Assembly: GCF_001552675.1 (NCBI RefSeq)
Contig: NZ_BCRQ01000025.1
Span: 1-38,367 of the forward strand
Length of the DNA stretch: 38,367 bases
Direction: 5' to 3'
Source: Alicyclobacillus sendaiensis NBRC 100866
GTDB lineage: Bacteria; Bacillota; Bacilli; Alicyclobacillales; Alicyclobacillaceae
Positions 19,456 through 27,415 of the stretch are shown piece by piece. Each line of letters starts with the position of its first letter. The first letter of the stretch is position 1. The notes beneath the pieces were generated by a model, which saw nothing but the letters and a program-made list of their open reading frames with translations, was not told the origin of the DNA and did not search any database. A program made the position numbers and the translations under genes.

Positions 19456-20850
19456 TCAGCGACCGACACGGATCCGGCGTTCGGGCGAGCCGGACACGCG
19501 CTCCGCCTCGGCGTCCTCGCCGACGCTCGCCGCGTTCAGCGTGAGACCGCGCGTCTCCGGCGCCAAGAAGACGCAGATCAAAAAACCCCCGAACGTCACG
19601 AGCGCCCCCACCAACATGGTCGGGCCCACGCCGTAGCGGGCCAAGGCCCACGGCAGGAGGTACGTGCCAGCCACGGCCCCGAGCCTGCTGATGCAGGTCG
19701 TCACGCCAACAGCCGTGCCGCGAACCTCGGTCGGGAACAGCTCATTCGGCGCGAGCCACTCCATGATGTTCGGCCCGCCGGAAGACAGGGCGTACAGCAG
19801 AAAGCCGAGGCCGATGACCCAGAGCGGCCCCTTCGGAAACAACCCCAACAACAACATGCCAACGGTCATGACCGCAAACGAGGCAATCATCGTCGCCCTG
19901 CGCCCAAGGCGATTCAGCAACCACAGTGCGGGGATGCAGCCCGCGATGAACAGGGCGCTGATGAGCGCCGACCCATACCCGGACGATCCGTTGAGCACGT
20001 GATAGTCGTCGAGCAGCGTCGGCCCAAACGTCAGCATGGCGAAAAGCGGCGCGACCGCCGCCGTGAAAAACCCACTCACGTACAGCGTCCGTTTCCAGTA
20101 CGTCCGATTGAACAGCGTCAGGTAGCTGGTTCGCGCGCGTTTCTCATCCGGGACCGCGATGTGCCTGAGGCTCGCCCCCGGCCCATAGATCTCGCGCAGC
20201 ACCTTCAGCGCTTCGCGCGCCCGACCCTGCTGAAGCAGCCAACGCGGGGACTCCGGCGTCCCGAGCCGCAGAATCACGAGCGCAATACCCGGAACCGCGC
20301 TCGACGCCAACATGTACCTCCACGCGTCCGGCCCGATGGGCAGAAGCCACTGTCCCACGAGGTACGCGACCGTGGCGCCCACGTACCACGCGATGACCGT
20401 CACGCCGAGCATCAAACCGCGGTGCTTGCGCGGCGCGAACTCCGTCAAAAGCGACGTGGCAATCGGGTAGTCCGCGCCGACGGCGATGCCGAGCACCACG
20501 CGCAGGACAAAAAGCTCCCAGGCGGTGTGCACGAAGAACTGCAAAATCGAAGCCACAATCAGCAAGATGAAATCGATGGTGTACATCAGCTGCCGGCCAA
20601 ATCGATCCGTCACGTACCCGAGCAGCCCGCCAATGAAGATGCCGATCAGCGCGGACGCACCAATCAAGCCGCTCCACACGGCGTCGAGATGGAGCTCAGG
20701 CGTCAACTGCGTCAAGGCCACCGCGACGATGCTCAGGATGTAGCCGTCGAGAAACGGCCCGCCCGACGAATAGATGGTGAGCTTCAGGTGAAAAAGGCTC
20801 CACTTCGCATCTTCGACCGGATTCACCGGCTTCGTCGCCTGCAGTTCCAT
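19456..20850 (-). CDS. MFS transporter, sugar-porter-like, under a c-di-AMP riboswitch
   Basis: A 464-residue 12-helix major facilitator. It carries the loop 2-3 motif GYVTDRFGRQ, PESPRWLLQQGRAREAL after TM6, and the C-terminal PETRG of the sugar porter/metabolite:H+ symporter branch. The substrate cannot be read from sequence. The leader contains a ydaO-type riboswitch, whose regulon in other Firmicutes is dominated by K+ and osmolyte transport and wall hydrolases. An osmolyte or amino-acid-like substrate is therefore as plausible as a sugar. The start ATG 20850 has GAGGGGGG 5 nt upstream. A 46-codon leader ORF (minus strand, ATG 21003, MYRRFLFL...) ends exactly at this ribosome binding site and might couple to it. 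Confidence 0.88.
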   Translation of the reverse strand: MELQATKPVNPVEDAKWSLFHLKLTIYSSGGPFLDGYILSIVAVALTQLTPELHLDAVWSGLIGASALIGIFIGGLLGYVTDRFGRQLMYTIDFILLIVASILQFFVHTAWELFVLRVVLGIAVGADYPIATSLLTEFAPRKHRGLMLGVTVIAWYVGATVAYLVGQWLLPIGPDAWRYMLASSAVPGIALVILRLGTPESPRWLLQQGRAREALKVLREIYGPGASLRHIAVPDEKRARTSYLTLFNRTYWKRTLYVSGFFTAAVAPLFAMLTFGPTLLDDYHVLNGSSGYGSALISALFIAGCIPALWLLNRLGRRATMIASFAVMTVGMLLLGLFPKGPLWVIGLGFLLYALSSGGPNIMEWLAPNELFPTEVRGTAVGVTTCISRLGAVAGTYLLPWALARYGVGPTMLVGALVTFGGFLICVFLAPETRGLTLNAASVGEDAEAERVSGSPERRIRVGR

Positions 20851-21019
20851 GGTTTCCCCCCTCAAACGTTGTCGATCTCGACCGCGCCGCGCGCGCAATG
20901 CGACAGCATGCGATTCGAGATGGTTCGAGGGGGATCTGCAGATGACGTGCACCAACGGGGCTCTCCAGTGGAAAACGTGAGGAAAAGAAAGCGGCGATAC
21001 ATGGCATCGTCCCCTTTCC

Positions 21020-21135
21020 GCGCGCTTACGAGGTTAGCTGACGGGTTAGGGCGGAAAGGCGCCCCACGACGGTTGTCGTTTCACCCCGGACGTTGGGTCC
21101 CCCGTTTCCTCCGCAGAGGAATTCAGCGCTGCCGC
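21020..21135 (-). promoter_or_regulatory. ydaO/yuaA (cyclic di-AMP) riboswitch
   Basis: The minus-strand leader has all the conserved blocks of the c-di-AMP riboswitch in order: GCGCTGAATTCC, GGAGGAAACGGGGGACCCA, GGGGTGAAACGA, and finally AACCCGTCAGCTAACCTCGT before AAGCGC. The closing P1 helix is GCGCT with AGCGC. In this class ligand binding usually turns expression off. Downstream, GAAAG...CTTTCTTTT with an inner CGAT/ATCG (about 20980-21020) might form the terminator, but this is weak; control of translation is also possible. Confidence 0.93.
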
Positions 21136-21164
21136 TTGTATCGCAATGGAGTATGCGTGGTGTC

Positions 21165-21193
21165 CTATTACAATACACGAAATTTGAGGTCAA
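21165..21193 (-). promoter_or_regulatory. promoter driving the riboswitch and MFS gene
   Basis: TTGACC (21188-21193) lies 17 bp from TAATAG (21165-21170), or 15 bp from TGTAAT (21167-21172). Either predicts transcription starting about 20 nt before the riboswitch and a leader of roughly 310 nt. Confidence 0.5.
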
Positions 21194-21262
21194 CGCAATG
21201 CGGGACGCAGCTCTCGGCACCCGCCGCGAGCGGACGCCGCGAGGTCAGCGCGGCGCCGTGCG

Positions 21263-22207
21263 TCAGGTCGATGTCGGATTCTTGATGGCCGTGAGCACCG
21301 CCTGATACGACGGGTCGAGGATGCGAATGTCCGCGGACTTCGCGAGCTCGGCCACGAGCTTCGTCTCGCTCTCCGCGTTCTGTTGCTTGATGGCTTCGAT
21401 GATCTGCGAGCGAACGGCAGAAAGCGGCTGCACGTGCTTCGGCGTGATGGCCTGGCACTGAACCAACTCGTATCCGCCCTGCACCTTGATGGGCTCGCTC
21501 ACCGCGCCCGCCTTGAGGGCAAAGGCCGCAGAGGCGATGGACGGGTGTTCCGCCTTCATCTCCGCCAGGCTGAACGTCCCGAGCAGCCCGCCCTTCGCGC
21601 GCGTCGCGGCGTCCGTGGACATCGATTTCGCCACGGACGCAAAGGGTGTGCCCGACTGGATCTCGGCGAGGGCCTTCTCGGCATCCGCCTTCGTCTTCAC
21701 GGCAATCACGGCGATTTTGCGGGTCTCGGGCACGGTGAACATCGACACATTCTGCTTGTAGTACGATGCAATCTGCTTGTCCGTCACGTGGACCTGCGCC
21801 TCGGCCAGCTTCGCGGCGAGGATGTTGTCGCGAATTTGGCTCAGAAGCTGTGCCTTCGTCATATGGTTCTGCGCGAGGAGCGAGTTGAGCTGCGCAGCGG
21901 ACGTGATGCCGTCCTGCAGCTCGATGGCGGTCAGTTGCTGGTTGATCTCCGCATTCGTCGCCGTCACGTGCTGTTTGGCGGCCGCCTGCTCAATCAAGGC
22001 GTTGGCGATGAGCTCCTCCAGCATGGCCGATCCGGCATAGGACTCCGACTGCTGCGCAAGTTCCTGCCTCGTGATCGGCGTTTTGCCCACCATCGCCACG
22101 ACCGATCCGCCTCCGTGCGCCGCGTACGTGCCAAACCACACCCCGCCCACGACCAGCGCCCCTGCGGCCGCGCCGACGAATCCGGCAATCCACCGTTCCT
22201 TCTTCAA
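21263..22207 (-). CDS. PrsA/SurA-like membrane-anchored peptidyl-prolyl isomerase
   Basis: Extracytoplasmic foldase of about 314 residues. An N-terminal membrane segment (WIAGFVGAAAGALVVGGVWF) is followed by a SurA-N-like helical domain and a parvulin rotamase domain (VPETRKIAVIAVK, FASVAKSMSTD, GGLLGTF, ikvQGGYELVQ). Unlike Bacillus PrsA, there is no lipobox cysteine, so it should be held by an uncleaved helix or released by signal peptidase I. The start is placed at TTG 22207, 6 nt after AAGGAGG. The ATG at 22213 directly abuts that site and could not be used efficiently. It lies 45 bp downstream of the acyl-CoA ligase and is probably cotranscribed. Confidence 0.85.
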   Translation of the reverse strand: MKKERWIAGFVGAAAGALVVGGVWFGTYAAHGGGSVVAMVGKTPITRQELAQQSESYAGSAMLEELIANALIEQAAAKQHVTATNAEINQQLTAIELQDGITSAAQLNSLLAQNHMTKAQLLSQIRDNILAAKLAEAQVHVTDKQIASYYKQNVSMFTVPETRKIAVIAVKTKADAEKALAEIQSGTPFASVAKSMSTDAATRAKGGLLGTFSLAEMKAEHPSIASAAFALKAGAVSEPIKVQGGYELVQCQAITPKHVQPLSAVRSQIIEAIKQQNAESETKLVAELAKSADIRILDPSYQAVLTAIKNPTST

Positions 22208-22252
22208 AGTCATCCTCCTTCAAGCTGTCCGCACCCTGATCCACTGCCCAGT

Positions 22253-23782
22253 TCAGGCAAGCCTATCACGTGGTTCCAAGTTGCGCAACACGTGTTTCTG
22301 CACTTTGCCCGTCGCGTTCACCGGCAGGGACTTCGCGATCACAATTTGCGACGGCCGCTTGGGCCTGGCGAGATGCGCTGCACAGAGCGACTCCAGCTCG
22401 GCCCGCAGAGCATCCGCGTCGACGGCATCCGGCTCTTCCGGCACCACCCATGCCACCGCCCGCTCCCCGTAGAGCGGATCCGGAAGACCCACCACGGCGG
22501 AGCGCGCCACCTTCTCGTGCGCGTTCAGGACGTCCTCAATTTCCCTCGGCGAGATTTTCTCGCCCGCCCGGTTGATCATCTCCTTCGCGCGCCCGGTGAT
22601 GAACACGTAGCCATCCTCATCTACGTAGCCGAGATCGCCCGTGTAAATCCATCCGGGACCATAGCCGTAATCGGGCGCAGGCTCCATGCCCTCGTAGTGA
22701 TCGATGACGTTGGCGCCGCGGATGGCAATTTCGCCGAGCTCATACGGCGCGACGGGCTGGCGCTCCGCGTCGACGATGACAAGCGACATCCCCACCGGCT
22801 TGCCAACCGATCCGGACTTCCGCACACCCGGCGGCAGCGGGTTGGTGCAGATCTGCCCCGCCGCCTCGGTCATGCCGTAGGCCTCGATCACGGGCACGCC
22901 GCAGGCCGCCTCCATGCGCGCGGCTACCGCCGGCGTGAGCGGCGCGGAGGCGGAACGCAGAAATCGGAGCGTGCCGAGCGCCTCCTTGGGTACCGGCCGC
23001 TTGGCGAGGATGGACAGAATCGTCGGCACGCAGGAGACCCAGGTGACGCCGTGCTGGCGAATGTCGTCCCAGAACAGGGAGGCGTGGAACTTGTCGCGCA
23101 TGACGATCCGCCCGCCCGACACCAGCGTCGACAAAAGCACGATGACCTGGCCATTGATGTGAAAGAGCGGCAGGATGCAGTACGCGACGTCCGACGCCGT
23201 GAGTTCGTGGCTTTGCGTCACGTTCCGCACGGCCGCAAACAGGTTTCCGTGCGTCAGAAGCACGCCCTTGGGCTCGCCGGTGGTGCCAGACGTGAACATA
23301 AGGACAGCCGGATGTTGCTCGGAGAGGCTTTGCCCCGCTTCGGGCGAACGCCCAGGGGAACCTTTCCAGATTTGAACCACCTGCCCGCCCTCGGCGTCCA
23401 TCTGCACAGAAGTCCCGCGGGCGAATCCCCGCTCGCGGAGCACCGCGTCCCACCGTTCACCGGCTTCGGGCGCAATCATACCGTAATCCGCCCGGTAGCG
23501 CGCGAGCGCTCGTTCCAGCTCGCCCGTCGGCATGTCGCTGTTGGCAGGCACGCAGATGGCCCCGTGCGCCAGACACGCCAGGTAGCTGACGACAAACGCG
23601 TACGAGTTCGGCAGGGCCACCATCACGCGATGCCCAGGGCGCACGCCGAGGGCGGCGAGCTGAGACCGGAGTTCCTCCACGTGTGCGCGAACCTCGCCGC
23701 ACGTGTACCAGCGGCCGTCCCAGATGACGGTTCGCGACGAATCGGCGAGTGCTCGCCACAACGCGTCATTCAGCTTGGACAT
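22253..23782 (-). CDS. AMP-dependent acyl-CoA ligase
   Basis: ANL-superfamily enzyme of 509 residues that activates a carboxylic acid with ATP and CoA. The motifs are all intact: P-loop TSGTTGEPKG, YGMTEAAG, YTGDLGYVDEDG, hinge GRAKEMINRAGEKISPREIE, and the catalytic lysine in NATGKVQK. Sequence favours medium/long-chain fatty acid or aryl-acid CoA ligases; the exact substrate is not deducible. ATG 23782 follows GAGGTG at 6-7 nt. It is sandwiched, with gaps of about 45 bp, between an acyltransferase-3 gene upstream and the PrsA-like gene downstream, which suggests the activated acyl group may be destined for envelope modification (inference). Confidence 0.88.
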   Translation of the reverse strand: MSKLNDALWRALADSSRTVIWDGRWYTCGEVRAHVEELRSQLAALGVRPGHRVMVALPNSYAFVVSYLACLAHGAICVPANSDMPTGELERALARYRADYGMIAPEAGERWDAVLRERGFARGTSVQMDAEGGQVVQIWKGSPGRSPEAGQSLSEQHPAVLMFTSGTTGEPKGVLLTHGNLFAAVRNVTQSHELTASDVAYCILPLFHINGQVIVLLSTLVSGGRIVMRDKFHASLFWDDIRQHGVTWVSCVPTILSILAKRPVPKEALGTLRFLRSASAPLTPAVAARMEAACGVPVIEAYGMTEAAGQICTNPLPPGVRKSGSVGKPVGMSLVIVDAERQPVAPYELGEIAIRGANVIDHYEGMEPAPDYGYGPGWIYTGDLGYVDEDGYVFITGRAKEMINRAGEKISPREIEDVLNAHEKVARSAVVGLPDPLYGERAVAWVVPEEPDAVDADALRAELESLCAAHLARPKRPSQIVIAKSLPVNATGKVQKHVLRNLEPRDRLA

Positions 23783-23825
23783 GTAAAACACCTCGATTCC
23801 GAGATTCGAATCCTGACAAAGCGCC

Positions 23826-25022
23826 TCATCCCGCCGCACTGGATGCGGTCTTGCGCGCCATGGACTTCGGCAGGCCCGCCTTTTCGCCGACGATGTATCC
23901 GACGAAAGGGATCTTTCCGATCAGGTAGGCGGCGACGCCGGAAGACACGTAGGTCAGTGCAATCCAGATGGGCAACATCGCGTACTGCACGCCGAGCGGG
24001 GCGTGAATCTGGTCCGCCAAGAGCTCGACGAAGCGAAGCGCGATGGGGTGGATGAGAAAGATGCCGAAGCTCACACCGCCAAAAAAGCGGATGACGCGGC
24101 TCGCGCGCGGCAGATAGCCCCTGGCTCGCCGGGCTTGCCAGCCGAGTCCGATGCGCCACAACAAGAGCGCCACTGTCAAGCTGTAGGGCACCATGACGGG
24201 CTGTAGGGTGTCGACTATCTGCCCACCCGTGAGGTGGAGCGCGTCGCGGTTGAGAAAGTAGACGCCGAAGAGCAAAAACCACATGCCAAGCCAAATCCCG
24301 AAGAGCGCGCGCGCGTGCGACATGGCCCAGCTCTTCAACCGCGGATAGTAGATGGCGAACATCGCGCCCGCTATGAACCAGAACTCGTACGTGAAGATGT
24401 CGCGGTCCCGATACCGCACGAGGATGCGCAGCCACGCCGGCAGCTGGTACACGTTCACGAACTGCAGCGATGCTTGATTCCAGATCATGATGCCGATCTC
24501 GACCAAAAAGGCGATGACCACGATCGTCCGGTGCCACCGCTCCGAGCGCTTGAGCCAGCGCACCATGAGCGGAAACACCACGTATAGCTGCATCGACACA
24601 AGAAGAAAATACAAGAAATACCGATTGGCGGTGGCCAGGCTCGTGAGAAATGTGTGGAGGAGATACGGTGCCGTCCACTCAAATCCCTTGAGAAACGTGC
24701 CTTGAAACAAAATATAAATGGCCGTCCACGCGATGTACGGAATGGCGATAAGCAGAAACCTTTTCTTCCAAAACGACGCAGCTGAAAACGGGCGATCGTA
24801 ATAGGTGTAGAAGAGAACGAGTCCGGTGATGAACATGAACGCTTCGCGCGTGTAGTGGAACGTCATCATCAGAATACCTGAGGACACGTCCATCCACGAT
24901 CCGTCCGGGGTGCGAACGTTGAAGCTGGACAGGACGTGCACGCAGATGACTCCCAAGATGATGCAGGCCCGCATCAGGTCGACCTCGTACAGATGCGGTT
25001 TCTTCGCCAGGGCCTGGCTCAC
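23826..25022 (-). CDS. acyltransferase-3 family integral membrane protein
   Basis: A 398-residue protein with about ten transmembrane helices. The first carries the family motif YEVDLMRACIILGVICVHVL with the catalytic-type His, and the C-terminal half has FFGGVSFGIFLIHPIAL. Members (OatA, WecH and similar) transfer acyl groups to glycans or other envelope molecules. No SGNH domain is fused here, but two exported SGNH proteins are encoded divergently next door. The start is GTG 25022 behind GGAGGGGG; the frame opens further to a GTG at 25052 that lacks a site. It is the first gene of the likely transcript with the acyl-CoA ligase and prsA-like gene. Confidence 0.82.
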   Translation of the reverse strand: MSQALAKKPHLYEVDLMRACIILGVICVHVLSSFNVRTPDGSWMDVSSGILMMTFHYTREAFMFITGLVLFYTYYDRPFSAASFWKKRFLLIAIPYIAWTAIYILFQGTFLKGFEWTAPYLLHTFLTSLATANRYFLYFLLVSMQLYVVFPLMVRWLKRSERWHRTIVVIAFLVEIGIMIWNQASLQFVNVYQLPAWLRILVRYRDRDIFTYEFWFIAGAMFAIYYPRLKSWAMSHARALFGIWLGMWFLLFGVYFLNRDALHLTGGQIVDTLQPVMVPYSLTVALLLWRIGLGWQARRARGYLPRASRVIRFFGGVSFGIFLIHPIALRFVELLADQIHAPLGVQYAMLPIWIALTYVSSGVAAYLIGKIPFVGYIVGEKAGLPKSMARKTASSAAG

Positions 25023-25293
25023 CTTGACCCCCTCCTCACTTGCCTTGAACACCGCATAGCTTACGGGAACGAGCTTGAAGCTGCGTTGAAAAACATCAAA
25101 AGTTTATCAAAGGATCAATGCTACCTTAACACGCTTCCGCCATGCTTGCCAAAGGCGGATATCTCCATGGTGCGTCAAGATGGGTGCGAAGTCATCCGGG
25201 TCGAGACGAGATCGGCGAAAAACCACGATTTTAAGGGCGATTTGAGATGAAAATGACAAGATGAAGGAAAAGACATCCTAGGGGGTCGTGGCG

Positions 25294-26277
25294 ATGAAAT
25301 GGCGCTGGCAAATCGGCTTTTTGGCTTGTGCGCTCGCCGCGAGCGCACTGTGGCTGCCCGCGTCGCTCACCGCGCGAGCGGCGTCGAGTGGATCGGATGG
25401 GAGCGAAACATCGGGGCCTGCGGCCGTCGCCCCATCTGCGGACGCGAACGCCACTTCCGCGGACACCTCGCCGCCGGGAACGGGAGTGGCGCCAAACCCG
25501 CTGCGTGGATCGACCCATGGGACTGGAAGTGAAACGAGTTCGAGCGGAGAGACCCAGGCGCCGAATGCCCCCGCACAGGAGCGCGTGGTGCGGGTGCTCG
25601 TCATCGGCTCGTCCGTGGCACGCGGCTGGAAGGATCCAAATGGTGGCGGCTATCTGCATCGGACGTTTACCGCCCTTTCCTCCCTGACGCCCATCACGTA
25701 TGACGTGATCGACAAGGCGGAGCCGGGCAAGGGCGTGCTCAGCATTCGCGATACGTACGTGACGTGGCTGGACACGTATCAGCCGCAGATTGTCTGCATC
25801 GCGTGGGGCGGACTGGACGACCTGTATCAACACACGCCGTTTCTCGTGTACGATGAGCAGGTTCACTGGCAAATCGAAGAAGCACTCGACCATCACGCCA
25901 TGGTCATGCTGGTGACGACCCCCGTGTCCAAGGCGTCGTTCACCACGTACCGAGTGGCGCAACAAGCGCTGATGGAGAGCGAGATTCAGGTGGCGGACAG
26001 CTTCCACAACCCGAATGTGTACGTGTTCAACCTGTTCGACCAGATGAAGGCCTACCTGCGAGCTCACCACGAGAGCATTCAGCCGCTGATGCACGACAGC
26101 TGGCATCCCAACGCGAAAGGCCATGCGCTCGCGGCCGAGCTCCTGGTGAAGGATATCTTGGCGAAATTCCCCGCAACGGCGCCGGTCTTCAAGGCGGAAC
26201 CGGCTTCTACGTCGCGCCATCCGGAGGGCGGATCGGCAGCTTCGTCGGGCCGTCCCGAAGGTGAGTTGGCATCCTGA
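25294..26277 (+). CDS. exported SGNH-hydrolase-like protein (paralogue 1)
   Basis: A 327-residue protein with a Sec signal peptide (FLACALAASALWLPASLTARA), then about 60 residues of Ser/Gly/Thr/Pro-rich linker and a C-terminal SGNH-like domain. Block I is VLVIGSSVARGW, and block V is DSWHPNAKGHAL with the Asp-His pair. The block III position reads AWGGLDD instead of GxND, so the oxyanion-hole Asn appears replaced. It likely acts at the cell surface on acyl esters of glycans or lipids (inference). ATG 25294 is 8 nt from GGGGG; the GTG at 25288 is too close. A close paralogue follows, separated by a TipAS remnant. Confidence 0.72.
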   Translation: MKWRWQIGFLACALAASALWLPASLTARAASSGSDGSETSGPAAVAPSADANATSADTSPPGTGVAPNPLRGSTHGTGSETSSSGETQAPNAPAQERVVRVLVIGSSVARGWKDPNGGGYLHRTFTALSSLTPITYDVIDKAEPGKGVLSIRDTYVTWLDTYQPQIVCIAWGGLDDLYQHTPFLVYDEQVHWQIEEALDHHAMVMLVTTPVSKASFTTYRVAQQALMESEIQVADSFHNPNVYVFNLFDQMKAYLRAHHESIQPLMHDSWHPNAKGHALAAELLVKDILAKFPATAPVFKAEPASTSRHPEGGSAASSGRPEGELAS

Positions 26278-26287
26278 AGACATTTGA

Positions 26288-26524
26288 AGAGAAGCGCCGG
26301 ACCATCCAGATGTGCAGGCGTCGGTCGCAAACATTCGTAAGCTCATCTGCGACCACTTTTACGACTGCACGTTGGAGATCTTCCGCGGATTGAGAAACCT
26401 GTACGTGTACGTGCATGATGAGCGTTTCACGGCGTGCATCGGTGCCTACCGACCGGGGCTGGCCGCGTTTCTGCGGCAGGCCATCCACATCTACTGCGGG
26501 AGGTTCAAATCCGCACAGGGCTGA
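26288..26524 (+). pseudogene. C-terminal remnant of a TipA-type MerR regulator
   Basis: About 78 codons with no start codon and a stop just upstream encode DHPDVQASV, HFYDCTLEIFRGL, DERFTACI and YRPGLAAFLRQAIHIYC. This matches the final helices of TipAS, the drug-binding domain of TipAL-type transcription activators (Bacillus Mta family). The DNA-binding MerR domain is absent. It lies between two paralogous SGNH genes, implying a deletion or a duplication event here. Confidence 0.72.
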
Positions 26525-26547
26525 GGAACGTACACGACGGAAAACGG

Positions 26548-26553
26548 TATAAT
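26548..26553 (+). promoter_or_regulatory. probable -10 of the second SGNH gene
   Basis: Perfect TATAAT, 35 bp before the start codon. No TTGACA-like hexamer stands 16-18 bp upstream, so an activator or alternative sigma factor may be involved. Confidence 0.4.
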
Positions 26554-26588
26554 AAGGGACAAACGCCACAGGAAATGAGGTTCGCAGG

Positions 26589-27386
26589 ATGGCCAATCAC
26601 ACGGGAAGGCGCCGTTTGACCGCGTGGCTCGGCGCGTGCGCTGTCGCCTGCGCCGTCAGCGCCTGCGGGACCAAGGCTGCCCACCAGCCGCCCACGGCGC
26701 CCGAGAGCGCGCAGTCGGCGGCGCGTCAGACAAGCCCCTATCCGCTCTTCTCTCACCCGTCCACTCAGCCGGTCGTCGCGATGGGCGTCGGCGGCTCCGT
26801 CGCCCATGGATGGGACGACAAGACGGGCGGAGGCTATCTGGCGCGGGCCTTTCAAACGTTGACCAAATCTGGTCCCATCTCGTTTCAGTTCATCAACAAG
26901 TCCATCGAGGGATACGGCCCCACGCAAATGGCGGCCAAGTACCCCACCTTTCTGCGCGAAGTCCATCCTCAGGTGGTCGTGATCTCGTGGGGCATGTTGG
27001 ATGACATCGCCAACAAGACGCCGATCCCCGCGTTTGAACAGGCCGTTCAGTCCGAGATTCAACAGGCTCTCGCCGCGCACGCGGACGTGATCGTCGTGAC
27101 ACCGCCGCCCACCGGGGCATCGTACGGCCACGACGTCGCGTCCGAAGCGGCGCTCGTGCAAGACGAGATGCGGGTCGCCAAGCAGTTCAAAACCCCCGAT
27201 GTCATCGTCGTCGACCTGTTCAACCAGATGAAGCGCTACCTCGCCGCGCACCATCAATCCATCCAGATGTACAGCGCGGACGACTGGCACCCCAACACCC
27301 TCGGTCACGAACTGGCGGGATCGCTTTTGGCGCAGGATCTGCAGGGGACGCTCGTGCCTGCCGTGGCCGCCAAGCCAAGCTCGTGA
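26589..27386 (+). CDS. SGNH-hydrolase-like lipoprotein (paralogue 2)
   Basis: A 265-residue protein whose signal peptide ends in the lipobox VSAC (AVACAVSACGTK), so it should be a membrane-anchored lipoprotein. The mature domain is clearly homologous to the preceding gene: GVGGSVAHGWDD, GGGYLARAF, SWGMLDD, LFNQMKRYLAAHHQSIQ, DDWHPNTLGHEL. The catalytic Ser, Asp and His of the SGNH fold are retained, while block III again lacks the GxND Asn. ATG 26589 has GAGG 8 nt upstream. Substrate unknown; surface ester hydrolase or acyltransferase partner is inferred. Confidence 0.75.
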   Translation: MANHTGRRRLTAWLGACAVACAVSACGTKAAHQPPTAPESAQSAARQTSPYPLFSHPSTQPVVAMGVGGSVAHGWDDKTGGGYLARAFQTLTKSGPISFQFINKSIEGYGPTQMAAKYPTFLREVHPQVVVISWGMLDDIANKTPIPAFEQAVQSEIQQALAAHADVIVVTPPPTGASYGHDVASEAALVQDEMRVAKQFKTPDVIVVDLFNQMKRYLAAHHQSIQMYSADDWHPNTLGHELAGSLLAQDLQGTLVPAVAAKPSS

Positions 27387-27415
27387 CGGGCCGGCGTCTC
27401 GAGCCGCTCGTCACG
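27382..27415. terminator. inverted repeat over the convergent gene ends
   Basis: CGTGACG (27382-27388) and CGTCACG (27409-27415) pair across 20 nt; each arm contains a stop codon, of the SGNH gene and of the dehydrogenase. No U-tract. A possible bidirectional terminator. Confidence 0.3.

Noticed and set aside
20851-21262. T-box leader in front of the MFS gene
   Set aside because: The GGACC-like blocks belong to the ydaO riboswitch; the T-box antiterminator core TGGNACCGCG is absent.
21383-24055. An 890-codon open frame on the plus strand
   Set aside because: Antisense to the PrsA-like gene and the acyl-CoA ligase, both of which have clear family motifs; composition is that of a shadow frame.
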